Assembly (NCBI RefSeq): GCF_001975705.1
Contig: NZ_CP015095.1
Coordinates: 1-64,000 of the forward strand
DNA length: 64,000 nt
From: Salipiger abyssi
GTDB taxonomy: Bacteria; Pseudomonadota; Alphaproteobacteria; Rhodobacterales; Rhodobacteraceae
Direction of reading: 5' to 3'
Shown: one piece after another, positions 7,806-15,927 of the stretch
How the letters are laid out: each line of letters starts with the position of its first letter
Position numbering within the stretch: the stretch's first letter is position 1
The notes under the pieces: generated by a model
Told to the model about the DNA's origin: nothing
The model's database searches: none
The model's input: the letters and a program-made list of their open reading frames with translations, nothing else
Position numbers and translations under genes: made by a program

Positions 7806-8837
7806 ATGAAAACCTATCTCAAAGAGGCGCTGGCCGCATTTGCCGCCACGCTGATGATCCCCGCCGCTGCCATGGCGCAGGACAGCATGACGCTCAAGCT
7901 GGGCACATTCCTGCCCTCGACCCATTTCGGCGTCACCCAGGGCACGAATGTGTTCATGGAGGAACTGAGCAAGCTGACCGACGGCAAGGTCGAGGTCGAA
8001 TTCTACCCCGCCGAACAGGCCGGCAAGGCCAAGCAGCTGCTCGAACTGGTGCGCGTCGGCGCCATCGACATCGCCGAGATCGGCACCGGCTACGTGAGCA
8101 GCGACGACATTCCGCTGCTGGGCGTTCTGGAAGTGCCCGGCATCGTGGAAAAGGTCTGCGACGGCACCCATGCCAGCCGCACCGTCGGCGATCCGGGCGG
8201 CGTGGTCTACGAAAACGCCTACAAGCCGCTCGGCATCCGGGTGCTGAGCTATTACGTCTATTCGCCCTACGGCCCCGCGGGCTCGCGCCTGCCGGTGGAA
8301 TCGGTCGAGGCGCTCGAAGGCATGAAGCTGCGCAATGCCGGCGGCCTGATGGAACTGACCGTGGCGGCGCTCGGCGGCGTGCCGATGAAACTGACCTCGC
8401 CGCAGGTTCTGACCGGCCTTCAGCGCGGCACGGTGGATTCCTATCTCGGCGCCTATCTCTCGGTCGAGGCCTATGAATACTATCTCTATGCCAAATACGG
8501 CGCGACCGGCTTCTCGATGGGCACGCCCGGCATCTTCGCCGTGATGTCGGAGTCGAAATACCAGTCGCTGCCCGAAGATGTCCGCAACGCACTGGACGAG
8601 GCCGGCATGATGGCCGAGGAAAACTTCTGCGCCTATTCCGACGCCAACGAGGTCCGCGCCATCGAAGAGCTTCAGTCGGAACACGGCATGGAGATCCACA
8701 CCTGGACCCCGGAACAGGTCGAGCTGCTGCGCGAAAAGACCGCCAGCGTCGCAGAGGAGTGGGTCGCGAGCCTCGAAGCCCGCGGCATTCCCGCCGAACA
8801 GACCCTGGCCGATTTCCAGGCCGCGCTCGGCGACTGA
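7806..8837 (+). CDS. dctP: TRAP transporter solute-binding protein (DctP family), copy 3
   Basis: A 343-residue periplasmic receptor. The signal peptide (MKTYLKEALAAFAATLMIPA...) is cleaved after AMA. The ATG at 7806 follows AGGGAGGACGAT. DctP signatures are EFYPAEQAGKAKQLLELV, GMKLRNAGG (substrate Arg) and TGLQRGTVDSYLG. It is the receptor nearest to dctQM and the most likely basic partner of that pair. Transcription from its own sigma-54 promoter probably runs through the hairpin at 8854-8881 into dctQM, giving more receptor than membrane protein, a usual TRAP arrangement. It is related to copy 2, probably by tandem duplication followed by divergence. Confidence 0.92.
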   Translation: MKTYLKEALAAFAATLMIPAAAMAQDSMTLKLGTFLPSTHFGVTQGTNVFMEELSKLTDGKVEVEFYPAEQAGKAKQLLELVRVGAIDIAEIGTGYVSSDDIPLLGVLEVPGIVEKVCDGTHASRTVGDPGGVVYENAYKPLGIRVLSYYVYSPYGPAGSRLPVESVEALEGMKLRNAGGLMELTVAALGGVPMKLTSPQVLTGLQRGTVDSYLGAYLSVEAYEYYLYAKYGATGFSMGTPGIFAVMSESKYQSLPEDVRNALDEAGMMAEENFCAYSDANEVRAIEELQSEHGMEIHTWTPEQVELLREKTASVAEEWVASLEARGIPAEQTLADFQAALGD

Positions 8838-8853
8838 GCCAGACCGTGACAAA

Positions 8854-8881
8854 GCGCTTTCCGGCCCCGGCCGGGAAGCGC
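8854..8881 (+). terminator. Hairpin between dctP copy 3 and dctQ (probable attenuator/stabiliser)
   Basis: Arms GCGCTT-T-CCGGCC (8854-8866) and GGCCGG-G-AAGCGC (8869-8881) pair over 13 positions with one T-G wobble and a 2-nt loop. No T tract follows. It probably lowers dctQM expression relative to the receptor. Confidence 0.55.
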
Positions 8882-8907
8882 CTCACTCAGACAGGCGGGG
8901 AAAAGCA

Positions 8908-9507
8908 ATGTCAGAAACCGATCATCCTCCCCCGGGCGCCGCACAGCGCGTCTTCCGGGCCCTCGATGCGGCGCTGAATGCCGTGGAAAAACTCATCATG
9001 GCGATTGTCGTCGTCGTGCTCTTTCTCATCATGATCTTTGTCGCCGCCGACGCGCTGCTGCGCTACACGCTGAACAGCCCGCTGATCTTCAGCTACGATC
9101 TGGTCTCGATGTATCTTCTGCCGGTGGCGATGTTGCTGCCCGCGAGTTTCGTGCTGCGGCGCGGCGGGCATATCTCGGTCGATCTCTTCGCGCTGATGAT
9201 GCCCGCGCGGATGCAGCAACTGCTCTTCGGCCTCTCGACGCTGGCCTGCGCGCCCGTCTTCACCATCATGTTCTACCGCATCATGCACAGCTCGCTGGAA
9301 AGCTATGAGCACGGGCTGGTGACCACGGGCATGATCAACTGGCCGATCTGGCTGCATCAGGCGATCTTCAGCGTGACCACCTTTGCCGTGGCGGTGCGGC
9401 TCGTGCATATCGGCATCACCAATCTCTTCGCCTTCGTCACCGGCGCCGACAAGATCGCGATCTCGGTGCTGCCCGACCATTCCGACCCGCTCGAGGAGGC
9501 TGTCTGA
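8908..9507 (+). CDS. dctQ: TRAP transporter small permease DctQ
   Basis: A 199-residue integral membrane protein with four hydrophobic segments (about residues 30-55, 68-92, 105-130 and 150-178). It has DctQ features: the segment after TM1 carries LRYTLNSPLIFSYDL, and RRGGHISVDLFA precedes TM3. It joins with DctM to form the sodium-dependent membrane complex that takes up substrate handed over by the periplasmic receptor. The stop overlaps the dctM start (TGATG), so the two are translationally coupled. It is the only Q subunit for three upstream receptors. Confidence 0.9.
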   Translation: MSETDHPPPGAAQRVFRALDAALNAVEKLIMAIVVVVLFLIMIFVAADALLRYTLNSPLIFSYDLVSMYLLPVAMLLPASFVLRRGGHISVDLFALMMPARMQQLLFGLSTLACAPVFTIMFYRIMHSSLESYEHGLVTTGMINWPIWLHQAIFSVTTFAVAVRLVHIGITNLFAFVTGADKIAISVLPDHSDPLEEAV

Positions 9508-10790
9508 TGGCTGTCGCGATCGGTTTCCTTCTGCTCGCCGTCCTGCTGGTGATCGGGCTTCCCGTGGCGCTGGCACTGGCGCTCTCCGGCGCCGTCGGGC
9601 TCTATTTCGTCGGCGGCACCGCGCTCTCCACGGGCATCCTGGCCGCGGCCCCCCTCGGCGCCGTCGAGAGCTATGAGTTCGTGATGATCCCGATGTTCAT
9701 CCTGATGGCGAATTTCATCGTGGTGAGCGGCGTCGCGGACGACATGTTCAACATCGCCAAGACCTGGATGGGCCGGGTGCCCGGCGGGCTGGCGCATGCC
9801 ACCGCGATCACCGGCGCCGCCTTCGGCGCGATCTCGGGCTCCAGCACCGCCGCCGCCGCGACGCTCTCCTCAACCACGATTCCGGGTATGATCAAGCACG
9901 GCTACGACCGCCGGCTCGCCTCGGGGGTGGTGGCGATCTCGGGCACGCTGTCGATGCTGATCCCGCCCAGCGGCGCGATGATCATCTATGCGCTGCTCGC
10001 CGATATGAGCGTTGCCAAGCTGCTGATCGCGGGGATCATTCCGGGCCTGATGGTGACGGCGGCAATCATGCTGACGATCCTCTTCCTGGTCTGGCGCAAC
10101 CCCGATCACGCGCCGAGCGCCGAGAGCTACACCTGGCGGCAGAAATTCGGCTCGCTGAAATCGGCCTGGTCCTTCATCCTGCTGTTCACGCTGGTCACGG
10201 TGGTGATCTATACCGGCATCGGCACCCCCACCGAGGCCTCCGCCGTGGGCGCTCTTGCGGCGCTGCTGCTGGCGGTGAGCCGGGGCACCACGGTGAAGGA
10301 GCTGATCCACGCGGCCCTCGCCACCGCAGAGGCCAGCTGCATGATCGCGCTGATCTTTCTGGGGGCGCAGATCTTCGTCTACTTCCTGACGATGACCCAG
10401 GCGACGCAGGATCTGGTGACCTATGTGATGGGCTCGGGCATCCCGCCGCTGGCGATCCTGATCCTGGCGCTGGCGATGTATCTCATCCTCGGCTGCTTCA
10501 TGGATCTGGTGGCGATGCTGATCCTGACGGTGCCGGTGATCACGCCGCTGATCCTGCAGCTCGGCTACGATCCGATCTGGTTCGCGGTGATCACCATCGT
10601 CATGGGCGAGGTCGGTGTGCTGACACCGCCACTGGGGATGAATGTCTTCGTGATCTCGAAATACACCAAGATGCCGGTGGCCGACGTGTTCCGGGGCTCC
10701 TTCCCGCATGTCATCGCCCACCTGATCCTCGTGGCGATCCTCGTGGCCTTCCCCGGTCTGGTGACCTGGCTGCCCTCGACGATGCAGTGA
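9507..10790 (+). CDS. dctM: TRAP transporter large permease DctM
   Basis: A 427-residue polytopic membrane protein of the normal DctM length, about 12 hydrophobic segments. Family motifs include VPGGLAHATAITGAAFGAISGSS-type (about residue 92), LIPPSGAMIIYALLAD (about 152), GTPTEASAVGA (about 237) and TPPLGMNVFVIS (about 375). It carries the transport pathway of TRAP locus 1. It is the last gene of the locus; a terminator-like hairpin and then an insertion sequence follow within 60 nt. Confidence 0.93.
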   Translation: MAVAIGFLLLAVLLVIGLPVALALALSGAVGLYFVGGTALSTGILAAAPLGAVESYEFVMIPMFILMANFIVVSGVADDMFNIAKTWMGRVPGGLAHATAITGAAFGAISGSSTAAAATLSSTTIPGMIKHGYDRRLASGVVAISGTLSMLIPPSGAMIIYALLADMSVAKLLIAGIIPGLMVTAAIMLTILFLVWRNPDHAPSAESYTWRQKFGSLKSAWSFILLFTLVTVVIYTGIGTPTEASAVGALAALLLAVSRGTTVKELIHAALATAEASCMIALIFLGAQIFVYFLTMTQATQDLVTYVMGSGIPPLAILILALAMYLILGCFMDLVAMLILTVPVITPLILQLGYDPIWFAVITIVMGEVGVLTPPLGMNVFVISKYTKMPVADVFRGSFPHVIAHLILVAILVAFPGLVTWLPSTMQ

Positions 10791-10795
10791 AAGTG

Positions 10796-10821
10796 GGGTG
10801 GGCAGGGAGTGCCCACCCTTT
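10796..10821 (+). terminator. Rho-independent terminator after dctM
   Basis: Arms GGGTGGGCA (10796-10804) and TGCCCACCC (10810-10818) are separated by GGGAG and followed by TTTC. It starts 5 nt after the dctM stop. Confidence 0.75.
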
Positions 10822-10907
10822 CATGGTGAGCTGTGGGTCTTTAGGGTCAGGACCCATTGATTTCCGACTGGCAGCGTGATTCACGGTTCGGAAAACGAGC
10901 GGTGAAC

Positions 10908-11255
10908 ATGTCTGATCTTTTCTGGTTGAGCGACGCGCAGATGGCGCGCCTTGCGCCTTTCTTTCCTAAATCCCACGGCAAGCCTCGCGTAGACGATCGG
11001 CGCGTCCTGAGCGGGATTATCTTCGTCAACCGCAATGGGTTAAGATGGCGTGATGCACCCGCCGCTTATGGCCCGCACAAGACGCTCTACAACCGTTGGA
11101 AGCGGTGGAGCGACAAGGGCGTCTTTGCCCGGATGATGGCGGGTCTGGCTGCCGAACACGGCGAACAGAAGACCGTCATGATCGACGCGACCTATCTCAA
11201 GGCCCACCGAACAGCGACCAGCATGGGCGTGAAAAAGGGGGGCGTGGACGCCTGA
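10908..11255 (+). CDS. IS427-type transposase, N-terminal frame (OrfA)
   Basis: A 115-residue frame starting MSDLFWLSDAQMARLAPFFP, the typical opening of IS5/IS427 transposases. It contains the DUF4096-like N-terminal DNA-binding part and the first catalytic Asp in MIDATYLKAH near residue 90. It ends soon after the run of A and G at 11232-11242, where a -1 shift would join it to OrfB for the full DDE transposase. Confidence 0.88.
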   Translation: MSDLFWLSDAQMARLAPFFPKSHGKPRVDDRRVLSGIIFVNRNGLRWRDAPAAYGPHKTLYNRWKRWSDKGVFARMMAGLAAEHGEQKTVMIDATYLKAHRTATSMGVKKGGVDA

Positions 11256-11665
11256 TTGGTCGGACCAAGGGCGGCATGAACACGAAGTTGCACGCCGTCT
11301 GCGACAGCCAGGGCCGACCGCTCGACCTCTTCGTCACGGCAGGACAAGTCAGCGATTACATCGGTGCCCGCGCTTTGGTGGGCAGTTTGCCAAAGGTGGA
11401 ATGGCTGCTGGGAGACCGCGGCTACGATGCCGACTGGTTCAGAGAAACGTTGAAAGACAAAGGGATACGGGCCTGCATCCCAGGCCGGAAACAGCGGAAG
11501 AAACCGGTGAAGTACGACAAGCGCCGCTACAAACGCCGCAACCGGATTGAGATCATGTTCGGCAGGCTGAAAGACTGGCGACGCGTGGCAACTCGATACG
11601 ACAGATGCCCGAAGGTCTTCCTCTCAGCCATCGCCCTTGCTGCAACCGTCATCTATTGGCTATGA
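11237..11665 (+). CDS. IS427-type transposase, C-terminal frame (OrfB)
   Basis: This is the -1 frame continuing from the slippery run. It reads GRTKGGMNTKLHAV, then the second Asp in LLGDRGYDADWF, then NRIEIMFGRLKDWRRVATRYD with the catalytic Glu. It has no start of its own at the junction and is expected to be made as an OrfAB fusion by programmed frameshifting, as known for this group. The frame is intact, so the element may be active. Confidence 0.86.
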   Translation, partial: GGRGRLIGRTKGGMNTKLHAVCDSQGRPLDLFVTAGQVSDYIGARALVGSLPKVEWLLGDRGYDADWFRETLKDKGIRACIPGRKQRKKPVKYDKRRYKRRNRIEIMFGRLKDWRRVATRYDRCPKVFLSAIALAATVIYWL

Positions 11666-11772
11666 GTCCTGACCCTAGTCAGCACGAAGCGGACCTTTGC
11701 GGACGAAGCCGTCGTTAAACGTCCGGGCATCGTAACTAGACTGTTCGGGTAACAGCTTCATTGGGATGATGA

Positions 11773-12189
11773 ATGACACACAGCATAGACATCAAGCTGC
11801 AGGTCGAGTTGTGCCTCAAGTCGCTCGAAACAATATTGCCGTTTGCTGACGCTGCCGGCATCGAAACCGACTATGATGACGCCTATGATGAGTGGGAGGA
11901 AATCGTCCAGGCACTCTTCTCCTCCTTCGTTCTCCGGCCGGTTTGCGAGACGTCAATTCGCTGGAATATCGAGTGGTTCCATAAGCTCGGTTTCAAGATT
12001 GATGGGACGTCAAAAGCCGCAGTCCTCGTCGACGTCGACTCCCGCTCTTACATTATCTTCGATATCGCCAAGGTCGACGGTGAACGGATGAACCTGGTGC
12101 TCTGTCCGCTAAATCTTTTGGAGGAGCATATTCTTGCTGGGCCTGAAGATTGCCTGAATTTTCGGGTCGAGTTCCTCGCCAACCTTTGA
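11773..12189 (+). CDS. Hypothetical protein, 138 residues
   Basis: I do not recognise this protein. It is acidic, has no signal peptide or membrane segment, and looks like a compact mixed alpha/beta fold (MTHSIDIKLQVELCLKSLE helix, later SYIIFDIAKVDGERMNLVL strands). The ribosome-binding site is weak. It is an orphan between two insertion sequences, in sequence that looks less GC-rich than the transporter genes, which suggests acquired DNA. Its size and acidity would fit an immunity protein of a contact toxin, but that is only a guess and no toxin gene is adjacent. Confidence 0.6.
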   Translation: MTHSIDIKLQVELCLKSLETILPFADAAGIETDYDDAYDEWEEIVQALFSSFVLRPVCETSIRWNIEWFHKLGFKIDGTSKAAVLVDVDSRSYIIFDIAKVDGERMNLVLCPLNLLEEHILAGPEDCLNFRVEFLANL

Positions 12190-12400
12190 AGCGAGGTTAA
12201 GGGTTCTCCCCGCTCCATAGAAGCCAACGAGAACACTGGGCTCGGAACCAAACCTGCGGCATCACGTCATGTTCGCAACAGGCGGCAACGCGGCTTGGGG
12301 TTGATCTAATCTCATCAGTCCATCACTGGTGTGGGTGACCTGCTCCCCTGAAAAGTCCGCGTTTTGAAGTTAGCCTGTTCTCCAAACGAGGAGACAGACA

Positions 12401-12667
12401 ATGCGGAAAAGCCGTTTCAGCGAAGAGCAGATCATTGGCATTTTAAAGGAGCACCAGGCCGGGATAGGTGCCAAGGAGCTGTGCCGGAAGCATGGCATCA
12501 GTGACGGCACGTTCTACAAGTGGCGCTCGAAGTATGGCGGCATGGAGGTGTCGGAGGCCAAACGGCTGAAGGCGCTGGAGGCTGAGAATGCGAAGCTCAA
12601 GAAGATGCTCGCGGAGCAGATGCTGGATGTGGCCACGCTCAAGGAGATGCTGGGAAAAAACTTCTGA
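12401..12667 (+). CDS. IS3-family transposase OrfA
   Basis: An 88-residue HTH protein starting [19 protein letters not shown]. The HTH core is [23 protein letters not shown], followed by a leucine-zipper-like coiled coil ([19 protein letters not shown]), as in IS3 OrfA. It ends just after the A6 run used for -1 frameshifting into OrfB. Confidence 0.93.
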   Translation: MRKSRFSEEQIIGILKEHQAGIGAKELCRKHGISDGTFYKWRSKYGGMEVSEAKRLKALEAENAKLKKMLAEQMLDVATLKEMLGKNF

Positions 12668-13509
12668 AGCCCGGTGCAAGGCGACGAGCCGTGGACTGGG
12701 CCATGACAGAGAAGAACTACAACCAGCGGCGGGCCTGTGCCCTGGCCGGGATCGACCCGCGTGTGTATCGACGTGGATCAATTAGACCTGTAGACGCCGA
12801 GCTGCGGGAGAGGCTGAAGGCGATTTCCAGCGAACGGCGTCGCTTCGGCTATCGAAGGCTGCACCTGCTTCTTGGTCGCGAAGGCTGGAAGGTGAACTGG
12901 AAGAAGCTTTACCGGATCTACCGGGAAGAGGGCCTGACAGTGCGCAAGCGCGGCGGTCGCAAGCGCGCGATCGGAACGAGGGCCCCGATGGCGATCCCAC
13001 AAGGGCCGAACCAGCGATGGTCCCTGGACTTCGTCTCGGACAGCCTCTCAGACGGGCGCCGGTTCCGGGTGCTGTGCGTCATCGACGACTTCAGCCGGGA
13101 ATGCCTGGCGACGGTCGTGGACACTTCGCTGTCGGGGCAACGTGTCGGCCGTGAGCTCGACAGCATCGCCCGGGTGCGCGGCTATCCATGTATGGTGGTC
13201 AGTGACAACGGAACGGAGCTGACATCGAATGCCATCCTGAAATGGCAGGAGGACCGCAAGGTCGAGTGGCATTACATCGCGCCAGGAAAGCCCATGCAGA
13301 ACGGCTTCGTCGAGAGCTTTAATGGCCGCCTGCGCGACGAGTGCCTGAACGAGCACCTGTTCGCCAACCTGCGCCACGCCCGGGAGCTTATCTCGGCCTG
13401 GCGCGAAGACTACAACCACCATCGCCCCCACACGAGCCTCGACGGGCTCACACCGTGGGAGTATCACCAACGGTCAGTAGAGGACCAAACCCTGAACAGA
13501 GCGAACTAA
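12658..13509 (+). CDS. IS3-family transposase OrfB (integrase core)
   Basis: The -1 frame from the A6 run. An internal GTG at 12691 could allow separate synthesis. It contains the HTH_21-like region ([18 protein letters not shown]) and the rve integrase core with the DDE residues visible: [19 protein letters not shown] and [14 protein letters not shown]. The end [15 protein letters not shown] is typical. The frame is intact and the element appears complete. Confidence 0.93.
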   Translation, partial: KLLKPGARRRAVDWAMTEKNYNQRRACALAGIDPRVYRRGSIRPVDAELRERLKAISSERRRFGYRRLHLLLGREGWKVNWKKLYRIYREEGLTVRKRGGRKRAIGTRAPMAIPQGPNQRWSLDFVSDSLSDGRRFRVLCVIDDFSRECLATVVDTSLSGQRVGRELDSIARVRGYPCMVVSDNGTELTSNAILKWQEDRKVEWHYIAPGKPMQNGFVESFNGRLRDECLNEHLFANLRHARELISAWREDYNHHRPHTSLDGLTPWEYHQRSVEDQTLNRAN

Positions 13510-13588
13510 AAAACGCGGACTCTATGGGGAGCAGGTCATGGGTCACGATGCGGAGGGAGCGAACTCATGACTGAAAGCCGGGATTGAA

Positions 13589-13870
13589 ATGCGTGACGAA
13601 ATTAAAAAGCTCGTAGCAATGGGGCCGCTTCCATCGGAGGACGACACTAGGTCGATAGAGCTTTTCGAGGAGGCTCTGCATTCAATCAAATCGCCAGTGA
13701 CAGACGAAGAGGCTGAAGCCTTACTTCCTGTTTTTGGCCCGGATGACTGCTTTGGGTTGTCATGGACGCTTCTGCATCTCGTCGAGACTTCGCCGACACC
13801 TTTCCCGCAGGAGCAACCCGGCCCCGAGGCCAATCCATGGCTTCAGTTGCTCTACGCCCGAGCGCATTGA
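13589..13870 (+). CDS. Hypothetical protein, 93 residues
   Basis: Unrecognised small acidic protein (starts MRDEIKKLVAMGPLPSEDD) with no signal peptide or membrane segment. The FGPDDCFGLSWTLLHLVET core looks like a compact helical domain. It recalls small orphan proteins seen near polymorphic toxins, but this is recollection, not a match. It lies just right of the IS3 element with only a weak ribosome-binding site, in the same disturbed stretch as the orphan at 11773-12189. Confidence 0.6.
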   Translation: MRDEIKKLVAMGPLPSEDDTRSIELFEEALHSIKSPVTDEEAEALLPVFGPDDCFGLSWTLLHLVETSPTPFPQEQPGPEANPWLQLLYARAH

Positions 13871-13910
13871 ACCCTGGCACAGCGACTGTCATACGTTGGG
13901 CCTTCTCCAT

Positions 13911-14117
13911 ATGAACACCTTCTCTAATATCATCGTTTCCAGCTTGAGGGATGAGTATGTCTCAAAGCCCATGAGAACGCGGCGTGGCTGGATCTCGTTG
14001 CCGAACCTGAGGTCTGAGCTTGGCCCCCCTTGGTTGATTGCCTTCAATAATCCCACTGAACTGGATGAGGAGAGCTATGTCTCGCAGTTCTACCGCGATG
14101 CCGATCCCACCACTTAG
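13911..14117 (+). CDS. Hypothetical short protein, possibly a gene fragment
   Basis: A 68-residue frame starting MNTFSNIIVSSLRDEYVSK and ending at a TAG at 14115-14117. After the stop the same frame stays open to 14510. A different frame near its end begins with an ATG at 14077 behind GAGGAGAG and runs only 23 codons to 14148. This mixture suggests decay of one or two former genes rather than intact short genes. No function is recognised. Confidence 0.35.
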   Translation: MNTFSNIIVSSLRDEYVSKPMRTRRGWISLPNLRSELGPPWLIAFNNPTELDEESYVSQFYRDADPTT

Positions 14118-14150
14118 CGAAGACTTCACCGATCCTGCAATGGCGTAAGG

Positions 14151-14510
14151 TTGTTCGGTACGCGCTTCCAGATCCCTGGCGTGAACTTCCTCTCCTCAGA
14201 CGACAAAGGAGCGGACTTTCTCAACAAACCTGTAGATTTCGATGTAACCGGCGGCCTCGTATTGCCAAAGATGTCTCCCACAAACGGCTTTGTAATCGGA
14301 ACAAGCCATGCGCCCAAGAATGGGGACGGGCTTTCCGTGCTATGGGACATCATCGAGCCCGGCGGTTCCATCCTAACCGGGTTTTTCGATGAAACGTCTG
14401 ACGCGGAGAAGTCGTTCGACCGATTGGAGGATTGGCTGGCTTTTCGGGCAGTCCAAGCGCAGGCTTGGTATGAGGCCGATGTGACACGGATGGCACGACC
14501 GGAAATTTAG
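14151..14510 (+). CDS. Hypothetical protein or fragment, 119 residues (TTG start)
   Basis: The frame opens with TTG at 14151 and reads FGTRFQIPGVNFLSSDDKG and later GDGLSVLWDIIEPGGSILTGFFDE, protein-like but unrecognised. No good ribosome-binding site precedes it. The same frame upstream is closed only by the TAG at 14115, so it may be the 3' part of a broken gene with 13911-14117. The following 14511-14663 holds no visible gene. Confidence 0.4.
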   Translation: MFGTRFQIPGVNFLSSDDKGADFLNKPVDFDVTGGLVLPKMSPTNGFVIGTSHAPKNGDGLSVLWDIIEPGGSILTGFFDETSDAEKSFDRLEDWLAFRAVQAQAWYEADVTRMARPEI

Positions 14511-14663
14511 AGGGGCAGTTCTTGGCTCACGTCAAACTGAATGACTGACTGCTTGAGGCGGGGCCGGTAGCCTTCAAAGACACGGATACAAACGGCGGCG
14601 GAGCTGAGTCTTTAGGGGCCTGAAGCCTGAGGCTCTACGTCAGCTTCCTGCGCATAGCCCCCC

Positions 14664-15668
14664 TCACACCCCCAGCCGATACACCCGCGCCGCCGTGCCG
14701 CTGTAGAGCGCCGCCTTCTCCTCCTCCGAACAGCCCGCCGTGATCCGCTTCAGCGCGTTCCAGAGCGGCACGTATCCGCAGGAAAACGCGTCGGGGGGGA
14801 AGTTGCTCTCCATCATGCAGCGCTCGGCGCCGAAAAGCCCGATGGCCGTTTCCACATAGGGCCGCCAGACATCCGCCAGCTCCTCCGAGCCCACCACATC
14901 CGCGCGCGTCTCGAAGCCGAAGCCCCAGACCGGCATTCCCAAACCGCCCACCTTGCAGGCCACATTCGGGCGCTTCGCCACCTCGGCGAGCTTGTCGCGC
15001 CAGTCGGCAAAAAGCGCCTGCCGTTCGTCCGGCGACATCTCCAGCCCCATGGCGATGGTCATGTGATTGACGACGATCGGCGTGTCGGGGAAGGCATCGG
15101 CGAGATCTCCGATATCGGGCAGTTGCAGATGAAACCCCGTCGCGTCATAGCTCAGCCCGCGCGCGGCGAGCTGGGCAAAGCCCTCGCGGAATTTCGGATG
15201 ATGATAGAGCCCCTGCGGCGGCCGCCCGGTGGAGAAATAGCGGTAGGGCAGATCGCTGGGGTGATCCATGCTGATCTGCCGGATGCCGCGGAATCGCTCC
15301 GGCGCCACGGCCAGCGCCCGGTCGAACAGCCAGCCGACCTGCTCGCCGAGCCGCAGATCGGCCTTGCCGACGATGCCGGCGCAGACCTGCGGACCCTCGT
15401 ATTCGGTGCCCGAACACATGGCGCCGATGCCGTTGGCGAACTCGATCTCGCCCAGCGGGCGCAGCACCTCCGGCCCGTCGCGGCGCATGAAGGCGCCGGT
15501 CTCGACATAGACCGAGGCCACCACATTGTGCCCGGCGCGCATGTCGTCGAGACATTCGTCGAGCATGTAGCGCACGCCCTTGCGCTCGAAGAGGTGGTGA
15601 TGCGGGTCGACGATGGGCAGATCCGGCTCCAGGATCTCCTCGTCGCGGCCTTCCAGTCGCTTGGTCAT
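14664..15668 (-). CDS. Amidohydrolase family protein (amidohydrolase_2 / lactonase-like)
   Basis: A 334-residue metal-dependent hydrolase. The metal motif HxH appears as VDPHHHLFERKG near residue 20, and later His/Asp positions are seen in VVNHMTIAMG (about 200) and MESNFPPDAFSCGY near the C-terminus. The family includes lactonases such as 2-pyrone-4,6-dicarboxylate hydrolase and sugar-lactone hydrolases. Here it is the last gene of a minus-strand operon running dctQ-dctM-dctP-aldehyde dehydrogenase-SDR-tautomerase-amidohydrolase, 18 nt after the tautomerase. Inferred role: opening of a lactone or cleavage of an enol/lactone intermediate of the imported compound. The substrate is unknown. Confidence 0.85.
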   Translation of the reverse strand: MTKRLEGRDEEILEPDLPIVDPHHHLFERKGVRYMLDECLDDMRAGHNVVASVYVETGAFMRRDGPEVLRPLGEIEFANGIGAMCSGTEYEGPQVCAGIVGKADLRLGEQVGWLFDRALAVAPERFRGIRQISMDHPSDLPYRYFSTGRPPQGLYHHPKFREGFAQLAARGLSYDATGFHLQLPDIGDLADAFPDTPIVVNHMTIAMGLEMSPDERQALFADWRDKLAEVAKRPNVACKVGGLGMPVWGFGFETRADVVGSEELADVWRPYVETAIGLFGAERCMMESNFPPDAFSCGYVPLWNALKRITAGCSEEEKAALYSGTAARVYRLGV

Positions 15669-15686
15669 TCGGCGTCCTTTCCGGTC

Positions 15687-15917
15687 TCAGACATCCTTGT
15701 ATCCGGGTTTCTTGTAGAGACGGTCCTTGTTGCCCCGGATCTCGGGCAGGAAGACCTGCCCGATCCAGTCGGCGCGCGGCACATCCTCTATGGCCACCGA
15801 GAGCGCGTCTTCGCCGACGCCCATGACCTCGGTCGCGGTCTTCACCAGCGCCTCCGCGATCTTCTGCTTGGTGGCCTCGTCGCGGCCCTCGATCATCTTG
15901 ATGGAGATATGCGGCAT
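15687..15917 (-). CDS. 4-oxalocrotonate tautomerase family protein
   Basis: A 76-residue tautomerase-superfamily protein. The initiating Met is followed by Pro (MPHISIKMIEGR). That Pro is the catalytic N-terminal base after Met removal, and Arg at position 11 of the mature protein matches the substrate-binding Arg of 4-OT. The ATG at 15917 follows GAGGAGAG and places Pro at the N-terminus, which rules out the longer upstream reading. It sits between an SDR and an amidohydrolase, consistent with enol-keto isomerisation in the same pathway. Confidence 0.88.
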   Translation of the reverse strand: MPHISIKMIEGRDEATKQKIAEALVKTATEVMGVGEDALSVAIEDVPRADWIGQVFLPEIRGNKDRLYKKPGYKDV

Positions 15918-15927
15918 GGGTCTCTCC

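Larger units (their letters stand above)
10844..11675 (+). mobile_element. IS5-family (IS427-like) insertion sequence, complete
   Basis: The 832-bp element has ends GGGTCAGGACCCAT and, reversed on the right, GGGTCAGGACTCAT (one mismatch). A TA dinucleotide flanks both ends (10842-10843 and 11676-11677), consistent with the short TA/CTAG target duplication of the IS427 group. It contains two overlapping transposase frames joined by an A5G6 slippery run at 11232-11242. It lies about 50 bp after dctM, beyond the terminator, so it does not interrupt the TRAP operon. Confidence 0.9.
12336..13538 (+). mobile_element. IS3-family (IS407-like) insertion sequence, complete
   Basis: The 1203-bp element is bounded by inverted repeats: the left end starts TGACCTGCTCCCC, and the right end ends with the reverse complement of the same string. 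Further similarity (AGTCCGCGTTTT) follows inside. The flanks carry a 4-bp direct repeat TGGG (12332-12335 and 13539-13542), as expected of the IS407 group. Two transposase frames overlap at an A6 run (12655-12660). Confidence 0.93.

Noticed and set aside
10857..10907. Upstream extension of the IS427 OrfA start
   Set aside because: The extension lies within the element's end region. The ATG at 10908 gives the standard transposase N-terminus.
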